Source: a virus. Taken from it: a stretch of 64,000 bases of DNA. Made by a program: the position numbers and the translations under genes. The stretch is taken from the IMG/VR virus record IMGVR_UViG_3300035698_018653, positions 62,001-126,000 of that record. One strand, 5' to 3'. Numbering within the stretch: the first letter of the stretch is position 1; every line of letters starts with the position of its first letter. This document shows, piece by piece, positions 44,141 to 52,284 of the stretch. A model generated the notes under the pieces. That model saw only the letters and a program-made list of their open reading frames with translations. It did not search any database and was not told where the DNA came from.

Positions 44141-44848
44141 ATGCCTAATGCAGTCGGACAACGTATATACGCAGATCGGATTTCGATCACGGATGAATCT
44201 CAATCCTGGCCGGATAATGTGTTTTTGGGAAGTCGCGTTATAATTGTCGAAGGCACGGGGTACGGCCAGGTTCGGCGGATAATAAGAAATAATAATATTA
44301 CACTTTGGGTTGCAGATGAATTCTACGACGGGACGTATACTGGCGAACCATGGACGACAATTCCTGGGACAGGATTTTCTGTTTTGCCGATTGGTGGCCA
44401 TACCCGTGGTATATTCCAAGCACGGGATAAACATATAGGCACGAGGCAACTATTCAGAAATGAAATATTTGATACTGAATTACCCCTGTATGAGATGTGG
44501 GAAGAATGGTATGATGTAGTACAGGTTAACTGGAATGATAGCGTAAACAGCGGTGTAGAGACGTTTGGGACGGTCAGGGCAGGCAGTAAGGTGCTTACCA
44601 TAAATAACGTACTAATACAAAATCAATTCCTTGCACGGGCACTCGCACGCTATGCATACAACTTTTTCTCTGTAAAGAAAAAAGCAATTAAGAATTTAAA
44701 AACCACACCAATGATATTTTTAGAGCCTCAGGATAGGGTGCGCCCGACCATAAAAAATGTCCAGGGTCTAAATTTGTACTACATAATTCGTAAGATAGTA
44801 ACGGACTTAAAAAATGGAATGTCTAAAATAGACGGAGTACAACAATAA
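44141..44848 (+). CDS. Tail protein with GTG-QVRRI module
   Basis: 235 residues. VIIVEGTGYGQVRRIIRNNN is a short beta module seen at the ends of phage tail proteins and repeated within the 37519 protein. The first 500 bases are clearly richer in G and C than the neighbours, which may show a separate origin. Structural by context. Confidence 0.7.
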   Translation: MPNAVGQRIYADRISITDESQSWPDNVFLGSRVIIVEGTGYGQVRRIIRNNNITLWVADEFYDGTYTGEPWTTIPGTGFSVLPIGGHTRGIFQARDKHIGTRQLFRNEIFDTELPLYEMWEEWYDVVQVNWNDSVNSGVETFGTVRAGSKVLTINNVLIQNQFLARALARYAYNFFSVKKKAIKNLKTTPMIFLEPQDRVRPTIKNVQGLNLYYIIRKIVTDLKNGMSKIDGVQQ

Positions 44849-44862
44849 AAGGATAAAACATC

Positions 44863-45816
44863 ATGTCAGAGAATGAAAATTGGAGCGCTAATGTAATAGG
44901 TGGAATTAGTAATCCACGGGTGCTGCTTGCTAATGGATTTCAACTTATAGGAAATAATAGTTTTGAAAACTCATTAAGTCCTTGGACACCACAGGCGGCA
45001 ACATTATCCAGGCCGAATGACCTGACGGCCCCTCACGGTAACTATGTTTTAAAAGTAGAGGACACAAATTTTATTGCCTGGGGATATGCTCAGTTTATTC
45101 TAAATTTTGCAGAGAGTGATTTTATAAGCGGAACTTGTAGCGGTAAAAAGTTTTTACTTTCCTTTTACGCAAAGGAAGGCAACCCAGATATAAGCGGACA
45201 TAATGTAACCTGCATGATTGCTGATGGTAATCTAACAAATACAGCGCAGGAAACATTTCAAGTAACAGATTTAGGTTGGAAAAAGGTATCTATATTGCTC
45301 GAATGCGATGTAGGGAACCTATCCTCATCCTTAGTAATCTTTTTATCTGGAACAGAAGAAGCTTTTGAAGAAGGGTCTTGCTTGTTTGATTTTGTAGAGT
45401 TAAATGAAATTGATAGAGATTATGTTATGCAAATTCCTACCAGATTTAATCAGCGATTTATAAGAGAAACAAATTATAGAAGAAAGACTTGGGATGGAGG
45501 GATAAAAGAAAGCATTAAAGGATGGAGATATACTGCTCAACTTGATTATGATTTTATGGCACCTAATGAGCTTCAAAGTTGGGTTGCGATTTCCGAAGCT
45601 TCCTTTATTATATTTTATCCGCATCAAGATCATGTATTTTCTATTAAAGCAAGTATGCCTCAAGATTTTGATTATACATATTTTAGAGATAAATATGTGG
45701 GGCACGAATTTAGTGCAAGGTTAGAGGGGTTAGAATTGGTGACCGGAAAACCGACGCAGGTGGGTGACGGAACAGAGTCTGTAATCATCACAGGTTCAGA
45801 ATATATATTCGAATAA
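44863..45816 (+). CDS. Tail protein with carbohydrate-binding-like domain
   Basis: 317 residues. The first 180 residues (GNNSFENSLSPWTP, GNYVLKVEDTN, KKFLLSFYAKEGN, WKKVSILLECD) match galactose-binding-like CBM folds. The rest is a separate, aromatic-rich domain. Probably a host-surface binding part of the tail. Confidence 0.7.
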   Translation: MSENENWSANVIGGISNPRVLLANGFQLIGNNSFENSLSPWTPQAATLSRPNDLTAPHGNYVLKVEDTNFIAWGYAQFILNFAESDFISGTCSGKKFLLSFYAKEGNPDISGHNVTCMIADGNLTNTAQETFQVTDLGWKKVSILLECDVGNLSSSLVIFLSGTEEAFEEGSCLFDFVELNEIDRDYVMQIPTRFNQRFIRETNYRRKTWDGGIKESIKGWRYTAQLDYDFMAPNELQSWVAISEASFIIFYPHQDHVFSIKASMPQDFDYTYFRDKYVGHEFSARLEGLELVTGKPTQVGDGTESVIITGSEYIFE

Positions 45817-45831
45817 AAAGGAGAAATAAAG

Positions 45832-46173
45832 ATGGGTGCTCCAGTAGATTTTTCGCGACTCACTCGCGTTTTAAGAGATCAAAATAATAATCTCTTATCA
45901 GGAAGATTAGTTGAAGCAAAAGCGGTTGCAATAGTCAATGGAAGTAGGCCAAACTATACACTTACAGAAAGCACCAATAAACCTGGAGTATATAGTAATC
46001 CACAAGTAGAATGCGGAAGAGAATATAATATATATGTAGATGGTGATTTATTTGCTGAATGGCAAAGCGTTCCCTTTGGGAGTGGAGTTGGTAGAGATAG
46101 AATATTTTTAAATGAACATGATAGACTAGGTGCTCATACAGATATTACTTGTACAACTTTAACTTTCGTTTAA
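45832..46173 (+). CDS. Small tail protein, Ig-like
   Basis: 113 residues after AAAGGAG. VLRDQNNNLLSGRLVEAKAV and KPGVYSNPQVECGREYNIYV look like the strands of a small Ig-like domain. The HDRLGAHTDITCTTLTF end is strand-rich too. Structural by context. Confidence 0.65.
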   Translation: MGAPVDFSRLTRVLRDQNNNLLSGRLVEAKAVAIVNGSRPNYTLTESTNKPGVYSNPQVECGREYNIYVDGDLFAEWQSVPFGSGVGRDRIFLNEHDRLGAHTDITCTTLTFV

Positions 46174-46182
46174 GGAAATAAT

Positions 46183-46422
46183 ATGTCTGTACAAATTACA
46201 AAAGATTTAGTTAATGGAAGAATTTTATTCGTTATTGACGGAAGTACAGTGGCAACCGGAAATAGAAGTGGTTGGTTTAATGGCAACTACAATGATAATG
46301 GAGGAACTTGTAAAGGAATAAAAATTCAGTACTCAACTAATTTTTCTTATTATAAATTTGACGTGGTAGAGACTGACGATTCATTAACACTAATAGGATA
46401 TATAGCAAGAAGGAAGGCATAA
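46183..46422 (+). CDS. Small tail protein
   Basis: 79 residues, strand-rich, ending directly at the next start. No recognised family; sits between two tail surface proteins. Confidence 0.65.
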   Translation: MSVQITKDLVNGRILFVIDGSTVATGNRSGWFNGNYNDNGGTCKGIKIQYSTNFSYYKFDVVETDDSLTLIGYIARRKA

Positions 46423-47745
46423 ATGGCTACAGTTTTCACAGTAGGAACTGACGGGCAAGATTATGCAACTTTATTACTTGCTATAGCTGCACTCCCTGAT
46501 CCGCTTACTGACGATTATGAAATACAGTTTAATGGAGAAACATTTATATTAGGCGCTGTGAATATTTTAAGTGATGTCAGTGCTGGATTTACCCTTACAT
46601 TAAAACCCATAAGCGGTCAAGCCCCCATTCTTAAGGGCGATACAGATGCAATACAGGGAATGATAGATATAAGAACCGACAACATTATAGTTGAAGGATT
46701 TACATTTAATATAAATGGAGTAGTAGATCAAACATATGCAATAGAAGTAAACAAAGGAGTCACGGTAGATAATATTATAATAAGAAGCAATGTATTTGTT
46801 TATAACTCTATAGGTGCTTCAAACTATATGATTAATCTTGATAGAATAACTAATTTACAATTTATAAATAATACATTAATAAATAATAATGCACAACACC
46901 TTCCTAGATTTATTTCTGTAGAAAGAACTGCCGGTGTTATAAAAAATAATTTAATGAGTGGGAATGCTCTTTCTCATATTAGTCTTGCTCCCGGTGGTGG
47001 GGCAGCAGTAGGCACTCTTGATATTTTTGAAAATAGTATTTCAAGTAGTTATGTTTCCATGACTGGAAGTATAAAGCTTGGAATTATAGCAGCAACATGG
47101 ACAATAAATATTTACAATAATATAATAAAAGGATATGCAGATAATGTTACTGATGGGTTGATTAATTTAGGGGATATAAGAGGTGCAGTAAATATCTGGG
47201 GGAATATTCTTGATGGGTTAGGATTAGGAACTGTAAGTGGAATTTACAAAACAAATAATGCAAGTGCTGGACCAGTTGAGATAAGAAACAATGGAATTAT
47301 AGGCTGTACTGTAGGGTTAGAATTAACCGCAGGAGGAGCACAACCAGACGCAGATTATAGCGGACTTTATGATAATGCATCTAATTATGGGGGAACTTGG
47401 GTTGCAGCATCTAACGATACAATTACTAATCCAGAGTTTGCAGATAAAGTTGATTATCATGTTACTTCTGTTTCTCCCTGGATTAATGCAGGTGATCCAA
47501 CCTACGACGCAAGCCAGCAGAAAAGCTCTCCTGCGAATCTTGGAAGATGGAGTAATACCAGTCAGGCGCAAGACACGAGTGACCCTGAAATTTTCTTTCC
47601 GGGATTTACAACTCAGCTTCCGGTAAACGGAGGAGCCAGCGCTGGGCTGATGGAACAAAATTTTGGCACGAGGCATATATTTAAAGCAGCAGCAGAAATA
47701 ATAGGTTATATCGACGAGAACGGCACGCATGATGGAAGTCCATAA
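46423..47745 (+). CDS. Parallel beta-helix tail spike-like protein
   Basis: 440 residues. FTVGTDGQDYATLLLAIAAL is the classic start of a right-handed beta-helix. About ten rungs follow, with Asn-rich turns (IIIRSNVFVYN, LQFINNTLINNN, VEIRNNGIIGC). Such proteins bind and often cut surface sugars, but I cannot identify catalytic residues. It is the last gene of the tail module. Confidence 0.8.
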   Translation: MATVFTVGTDGQDYATLLLAIAALPDPLTDDYEIQFNGETFILGAVNILSDVSAGFTLTLKPISGQAPILKGDTDAIQGMIDIRTDNIIVEGFTFNINGVVDQTYAIEVNKGVTVDNIIIRSNVFVYNSIGASNYMINLDRITNLQFINNTLINNNAQHLPRFISVERTAGVIKNNLMSGNALSHISLAPGGGAAVGTLDIFENSISSSYVSMTGSIKLGIIAATWTINIYNNIIKGYADNVTDGLINLGDIRGAVNIWGNILDGLGLGTVSGIYKTNNASAGPVEIRNNGIIGCTVGLELTAGGAQPDADYSGLYDNASNYGGTWVAASNDTITNPEFADKVDYHVTSVSPWINAGDPTYDASQQKSSPANLGRWSNTSQAQDTSDPEIFFPGFTTQLPVNGGASAGLMEQNFGTRHIFKAAAEIIGYIDENGTHDGSP

Positions 47746-47774
47746 AAAATAAATTTTTTATCTGAATAAGTTCA

Positions 47775-47786
47775 GCGTATATTATA
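47775..47786 (+). promoter_or_regulatory. Promoter-like motif, copy 4 (GCGTATATTATA)
   Basis: One-base variant of TCGTATATTATA, 29 bases after the end of the tail module and 46 bases before a structured RNA. It would start a new transcript for the replication genes. Confidence 0.55.
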
Positions 47787-47832
47787 TATATAAATAGCTA
47801 TATAATATATTATTTTTAAAAAGGGAAGATGT

Positions 47833-47962
47833 ATTGATAATCTTTTTACGAGTGGGTGCTACTTTCTGTCACCTTTTTTCTGTGCTGGGCTATCGCTTTC
47901 CACAAGGCGAACTTGGCAATCCCTTTTCGGTGACGGGAATGGCACCCACTTTTTATATCAAT
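47833..47962 (+). ncRNA. Structured RNA with three stacked stems
   Basis: Three nested pairings lie one inside the other: ATTGATA 47833-47839 with TATCAAT 47956-47962; AGTGGGTGC 47851-47859 with GCACCCACT 47942-47950; and 47863-47873 (TTTCTGTCACC) with 47929-47939, including G-T pairs. The apical part holds a further TCGC/GCGA hairpin. T runs flank the middle stem on the 3' side, so it might also end transcription. The next ATG is 19 bases after the outer stem. No coding sense. Confidence 0.65.
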
Positions 47963-47980
47963 CTAAAATAAGGAGGCTTA

Positions 47981-48415
47981 ATGAAAGATTATTTACTCGA
48001 GGACGGGGATATTTTTATTGATAGTGATGAAATGTATACCTATTCTTGGTCACCAATACCCGCGCAGTGGATTGGTTTAAAAGTCGATTATAAGGCAAAG
48101 ACTACTTTTGGTCGCCATAAAATTCCCGTTAGACGCGCCTCCAAAGAAACGGGCAACACTGCGGCGATTGCTTTAATTAACGATGATAAATTTTCACATT
48201 TATTTGGAGAACGCAGTAGATACCGCGAGGAGTTAATCAAGGCTTTGCAACCGCCTGGCCTCTACGGTGTCGCACAACAGGTAAAGGACGCGCTAGTCAC
48301 AAATGACGTTCCCACACAAATTAAACACTGTGATTATTGTACTGGACATTGTGGGGCGAATGATATGAGTAATTGTATTCAAAATAATTATAAAGATTTT
48401 ATTAAACGCGCTTAA
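47981..48415 (+). CDS. Unknown protein
   Basis: 144 residues after AAGGAGG. It contains a C-terminal CDYCTGHCGANDMSNC, four Cys that could bind metal, and an otherwise mixed fold. First gene after the promoter-like motif and structured RNA. Not recognised. Confidence 0.7.
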   Translation: MKDYLLEDGDIFIDSDEMYTYSWSPIPAQWIGLKVDYKAKTTFGRHKIPVRRASKETGNTAAIALINDDKFSHLFGERSRYREELIKALQPPGLYGVAQQVKDALVTNDVPTQIKHCDYCTGHCGANDMSNCIQNNYKDFIKRA

Positions 48416-48447
48416 CTTCTCACTGCACTATTTGTATAAATTTAAAT

Positions 48448-50145
48448 ATGATTAAACTGGAATTAATAGAAAATAACAGAGCTTCCGTAATGTTCTCTGG
48501 AAGTAAATTTTATTTAATATTAAAAACGCTTAAAGAGTTTGAGGCAGCCGTATTTGTACCGAAGATGAAAAGATGGGAATTGCCGGTCTCAGACCTTCCA
48601 ATACTACTAGATAAGGAAAGTATAGAGAGAGAGGGTGTTATGTCCTCTATGGCCCTTGAATGGAGCCTTAATAGGACAATAAAGAGGAATGATAAGCTTC
48701 TATCTATTAAAAAGGAAGAATTACCTAATATAAAGATAAAAGGATTTAATTGTAAGTTCTATCCGTTTCAGGTAATAGGCACTTTATTTGCGTATCATGG
48801 AGAGCGAGTTTTAATTGCCGATAGTGTTGGCTTGGGTAAAACAGTTCAGGCGCTGGCGTGTTCTGTTCTTTGGAATGCAGATAAAATATTTGTAGTAGTG
48901 CCTGCTTCGCTACGTAAGAAGTGGACAGAGGAAGAGATAAAGAAATTTATAGGTGATGATTATGAATTGGTTATTGGAAATAAAGGTATCAGAGAAAGGG
49001 TATATGAAAGCTCTCCGAAGAAATATTTTGTTATATCGTATCGAACACTTGTTGACGATGTAGATTTTATATGTGATTTATTTAAAGATAAAAAAATAAC
49101 TGTTATAATGGATGAAATACAATACGCTAAAAACATGAAAGCCAAAAGAACCAAGAGCGCCATAAAACTTGCTCAGATAGCAAACAGATTTATATGCCTT
49201 TCGGCAACGTATCTCGAGACAAGTGTTGAAGATTTATTCTCTATCTTTAGAACCATAGATGATTCAATTTTTGAAAAGTCTCAATGGAAGTTTATGAAAC
49301 AATATATTAAAACAGATTGGATGGGTAAAATAGTTGGTTATAAAAATATTGATTTAATCAAGAAAAAAATAGCTTCGTATGTTATAAGGAGAAATAAGGA
49401 AGAGGTACTTAAGGATCTTCCAGACAGAATAGAGCTTAATTACTGGGTTGATTTTAGCGCTAATGAAAAACGAATATATGAAGAAGTGAGGGTTGGGGTG
49501 ATAACAAAAATAAAAGAGCTGGAGAGGGCAAAGAAAATAAATGCAGCTAATTTACTTGCCCAAATGCAATATTTAATTCAGGCTTGTCTGCATCCGCACC
49601 TGGTAGGGTCGAAAGGAAAGTCATCCAAGCTTGAGGAGCTGGTTCAAATAATTCGCTCTCTTGACGATAATAAGATAATTATCTTTTGTTACTATACAAA
49701 AATGGTTGAACTGATTTGCATGAAGCTTAATAACGAAGGGATAAAAAGTATATTTATACATGGGCAAGCAAAGAAAAATAAAGATGATATAGTTACTCAA
49801 TTTAAGACGGAAGACTACCGGGTACTGGTCACCTCAGACGTCCTGAGAGAGGGACACAATCTTTATGAAGCCTCGTCAATTATCCACTATTCTTTACTCT
49901 GGAATCCGGCGAAGATGATCCAAAGGGAAGGGAGGATTGATAGGATTGGACAGAAAGCAAAGAAGATAAATATAATATATTTAATGACAAACAAAACGAT
50001 TGAGGAGGATATGTATGAGAGGATAGTTTCAAGGAAAAAAATCTTTAAAGAAATTGTTGATGACAATTATAGGTCTGATAGATTAAAGGAATTTGACAAA
50101 GTAAATATGACGAAATTAAAAGAAATTATACTAAAAGTAAGATAA
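48448..50145 (+). CDS. SNF2-family DNA helicase/translocase
   Basis: 565 residues. Motif I is ADSVGLGKT, motif II MDEIQ, motif III LSAT, and the C-terminal helicase part has LVTSDVLREGHNL and QREGRIDRIGQ. The N-terminal 90 residues are typical of phage SNF2-like proteins. It moves along double-stranded DNA; in phages the role is in replication or recombination. The usual acidic residue in motif I (DEMGLGKT) is replaced by Ser-Val. No good Shine-Dalgarno precedes the ATG. Confidence 0.88.
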   Translation: MIKLELIENNRASVMFSGSKFYLILKTLKEFEAAVFVPKMKRWELPVSDLPILLDKESIEREGVMSSMALEWSLNRTIKRNDKLLSIKKEELPNIKIKGFNCKFYPFQVIGTLFAYHGERVLIADSVGLGKTVQALACSVLWNADKIFVVVPASLRKKWTEEEIKKFIGDDYELVIGNKGIRERVYESSPKKYFVISYRTLVDDVDFICDLFKDKKITVIMDEIQYAKNMKAKRTKSAIKLAQIANRFICLSATYLETSVEDLFSIFRTIDDSIFEKSQWKFMKQYIKTDWMGKIVGYKNIDLIKKKIASYVIRRNKEEVLKDLPDRIELNYWVDFSANEKRIYEEVRVGVITKIKELERAKKINAANLLAQMQYLIQACLHPHLVGSKGKSSKLEELVQIIRSLDDNKIIIFCYYTKMVELICMKLNNEGIKSIFIHGQAKKNKDDIVTQFKTEDYRVLVTSDVLREGHNLYEASSIIHYSLLWNPAKMIQREGRIDRIGQKAKKINIIYLMTNKTIEEDMYERIVSRKKIFKEIVDDNYRSDRLKEFDKVNMTKLKEIILKVR

Positions 50146-50242
50146 GACTTTTATAGTCTCTACATGAATAAAAAACTTTTATTTTTAACGCTTATTTATT
50201 ATAGTATAGTAGGAGCTAGCATTACTGATTGTTCTTTATTAA

Positions 50243-50327
50243 ATAAGAGAGCTTGTGGGGTTGGCGTTTTATCTGAAGCCATTTATCGCTCCCCGCTGGC
50301 TCCTGCGGACTCACAAGCCTCTCTTAT
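50243..50327 (+). ncRNA. Closed-stem RNA element upstream of the HNH gene
   Basis: ATAAGAGAG-CTTGTG (50243-50257) pairs with CACAAG-C-CTCTCTTAT (50312-50327), with a single bulged C. Inside are a GGG/CCC helix extended by TGGC (50262-50265) with GCCA (50278-50281), and a CCGC (50293-50296) / GCGG (50305-50308) hairpin, so a three-way junction is likely. The Shine-Dalgarno of the HNH gene begins three bases after the stem. The segment is much richer in G and C than its surroundings. Confidence 0.6.
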
Positions 50328-50346
50328 ATTAAGGAGTCAGCGCCTT

Positions 50347-50994
50347 ATGCCAAAAGGAATTTACGAAAGAGGAGAAAAGACTATTGCCCAAAAAGCAGTG
50401 ATTATGATGACTGCTGCTTTTATCGGTACTACAGTTAAAAGAACCTGTACAAGATGTAAAAAAAAGAAATATATTTTTGAATTTGCGGCAGTTAAGAGGC
50501 CGATACCAGAATGGAAAATAGTATGTAAAGAATGTAATGGTAAAATTAGAATCCACAAAACAAAATATGCATTTGCTCAAAAAAGGTATTATGGTATTTG
50601 TAGATCAGCAGGGCATAGAAAAATATATGTGGATATGGCGCCAAGAGCATTTGTAAATTGGTGGATAAAAACTCCAAATGTATGTCACTATTGTAATTCT
50701 ACAGTTAAAGAATATCAGAAGATGAGAGATTTTCTTATTAACTATAAAAAGGGAAATAATTTACTTATAAATAAAGTTTTTAGTAAAATGAATTTTGGGT
50801 GTAATTTTGGAATAGAATCATTCACTGTTGACAGAAGAGATAATTTTGACGGATACACTATTAAAAATATTGTAAAGGCATGCGCTATTTGTAATTATTT
50901 TAAAGGAAATACTTATCCAGAAAATGAAATGATTAAAATGGGTAAAAAAATAAGAAAAAGTATATTAACCCTAATGAATAATAAAGGTTTATAG
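50347..50994 (+). CDS. HNH endonuclease
   Basis: 215 residues from ATG 50347, ten bases after AAGGAG (50331-50336). A 61-residue in-frame extension up to 50164 exists, but it is the translation of the structured RNA and is unlikely to be protein. CTRCKKKK and CKECN form one zinc knuckle. CHYCN with FTVDRRDNFDGYTIKNIV and CAICNYFKGN form the HNH core. It may be a freestanding mobile nuclease in the replication region. Confidence 0.75.
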   Translation: MPKGIYERGEKTIAQKAVIMMTAAFIGTTVKRTCTRCKKKKYIFEFAAVKRPIPEWKIVCKECNGKIRIHKTKYAFAQKRYYGICRSAGHRKIYVDMAPRAFVNWWIKTPNVCHYCNSTVKEYQKMRDFLINYKKGNNLLINKVFSKMNFGCNFGIESFTVDRRDNFDGYTIKNIVKACAICNYFKGNTYPENEMIKMGKKIRKSILTLMNNKGL

Positions 50995-51016
50995 AAATTT
51001 TTATAAAAATAAAATA

Positions 51017-51247
51017 ATGAGCTTAAAACAACATAAAATATTCTTTTTTCTCTCTAAGGGTGCAACCCTATTTAAAAATAATAGTTTACCATACTTTAAA
51101 GGTCGAACGACATCTCCATTTTTAAAAATCTTTATGATTTCCTGTTCTTTAATATATATAAGCATGTTTCATGCTTATAGTTATCTTTTAAAAAACACAA
51201 AAAATAATAACGAAGTTTTTCAAAAAAAGAAGCTATTGCTGCTATAA
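51017..51247 (+). CDS. Doubtful small membrane protein
   Basis: 76 residues with one hydrophobic segment (FLKIFMISCSLIYISMF) and a QKKKLLLL end similar to the shared tail. No Shine-Dalgarno precedes the ATG. Hairpins AGGGT/ACCCT near 51056-51069 and TATAAGCATG/CATGCTTATA near 51158-51180 suggest the DNA may serve as RNA instead. I give it a low weight. Confidence 0.3.
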   Translation: MSLKQHKIFFFLSKGATLFKNNSLPYFKGRTTSPFLKIFMISCSLIYISMFHAYSYLLKNTKNNNEVFQKKKLLLL

Positions 51248-51331
51248 GAGAAAAATTTTGATTTTAAAGAATTCTAAAAAAATAATCTCTATGAAAATAA
51301 TTTCTACGGGAAAAATAATAGGGAAAATAAT

Positions 51332-51724
51332 ATGCCTCTAAAAATTGATATTAAAAAAAATAAAAAGAACTGGAGATATCGTAAAACAAGTGAATGGAGT
51401 TCAATGAATTTTTTCAGTTATATAAATTTTAAAAATAATTCTTTTTTTAATTCACTGCCTTTGGAAAACGAAATCCAAGGTCCAGGGGTTTCGGTATCTA
51501 AAATAAAAAGATGTTTGGTGGATAAATTTTTAAAGCTCAAAAAGAACAAAGACGATTTGAGAAAATATATTGATTGGTGCTTCGATAAATTTCAGCACTC
51601 GCCTAAACTGAGAAAGCCATTTGGTATTGGGTTACTTGCAAATTCATTCTGGATTGAATTATATTTAGAAAACGATGTGGACTTAACTAACAAAAGTGTG
51701 GGACGTAAAATAAGAGAAAACTGA
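51332..51724 (+). CDS. Unknown protein in the replication cluster
   Basis: 130 residues, basic N-terminal half with aromatic residues. VSKIKRCLVDKFLKLK and the KYIDWCFDKF helix are helical. It lies directly before the loader-like gene and may interact with the helicase. Not recognised. Confidence 0.7.
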   Translation: MPLKIDIKKNKKNWRYRKTSEWSSMNFFSYINFKNNSFFNSLPLENEIQGPGVSVSKIKRCLVDKFLKLKKNKDDLRKYIDWCFDKFQHSPKLRKPFGIGLLANSFWIELYLENDVDLTNKSVGRKIREN

Positions 51725-51738
51725 AACAGGGAGAATGT

Positions 51739-52284
51739 ATGGTAGATATGTTACAACCTTTTATGCGTTATCATTACGCACGAATACCCAAAGTATACTA
51801 TGATAAAAATTTTACTGACTTAAGTAAATATGTTAAAATTGAGAATGCGTTAAATAAAAACTTGATAATATTTGGCGGCAGTAATACGCAAAGAACTTTA
51901 TTCTTAGTAACCCTCTTAAAAAAGTTTGCAGAGAAAGGGGCGAAGTACACGAGGTATTATAATTTTAGCTCGATTATAGAGCACTTCCGTGAGAAAGAGT
52001 ATTTAGAGCTATTGAGGAAAACGGTTGACTTAAAGTTTCGATGGGTGGGTATAGATAGAATTTCGCTGGCTTACTTTGATGAGAATTTTGAAAAGGTGAA
52101 GGGTAATTATTATTATAAAAAATTCTTTTCGTTTTTGATGGAGATATACGAAACACCAAATCCAGAGGGAACAAATATGTACTTGAGTGTATCCACGAAT
52201 AAAGATGATTTCTATGAGTTAATGCCAAATAGTTTTAGCGAAGTAGTCAAGGAATATTTTTTAGAGATAAACTTGGAAAACTAA
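51739..52284 (+). CDS. Helicase-loader-like AAA+ protein with degenerate ATP site
   Basis: 181 residues. Order and hydrophobic pattern match DnaC/DnaI-type loaders: LIIFGGSNTQRTLFLVTLL at the P-loop position (residues 42-60), a KFRWVGIDRI strand at the Walker B position, then an EIYETPNPEG-NMYLSVST sensor-like strand. The P-loop lacks the Gly-Lys-Thr (it reads SNTQRT) and Walker B lacks the DD/DE pair. It directly precedes the DnaB-type gene, so a role in helicase loading without ATP hydrolysis is the likely reading. Confidence 0.65.
   Translation: MVDMLQPFMRYHYARIPKVYYDKNFTDLSKYVKIENALNKNLIIFGGSNTQRTLFLVTLLKKFAEKGAKYTRYYNFSSIIEHFREKEYLELLRKTVDLKFRWVGIDRISLAYFDENFEKVKGNYYYKKFFSFLMEIYETPNPEGTNMYLSVSTNKDDFYELMPNSFSEVVKEYFLEINLEN

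Noticed and set aside
44081-44449. Antisense open frame of 122 codons
   Set aside because: Lies opposite a well-supported tail gene, without Shine-Dalgarno; composition effect of the GC-richer segment.
32371-50164. 15-base inverted copies TTTATAGTCTCTACA at 32371-32386 and about 50150-50164
   Set aside because: In 64 kb a pair of matching 15-mers is expected about once or twice by chance, more in AT-rich DNA; no further copies.
50164-50346. 61-residue N-terminal extension of the HNH protein
   Set aside because: It is the translation of the closed-stem RNA; the Shine-Dalgarno at 50331 favours ATG 50347.
50243-50994. IscB with omega RNA
   Set aside because: The protein is short, has no RuvC motifs or bridge helix; only the RNA-next-to-HNH layout is similar.
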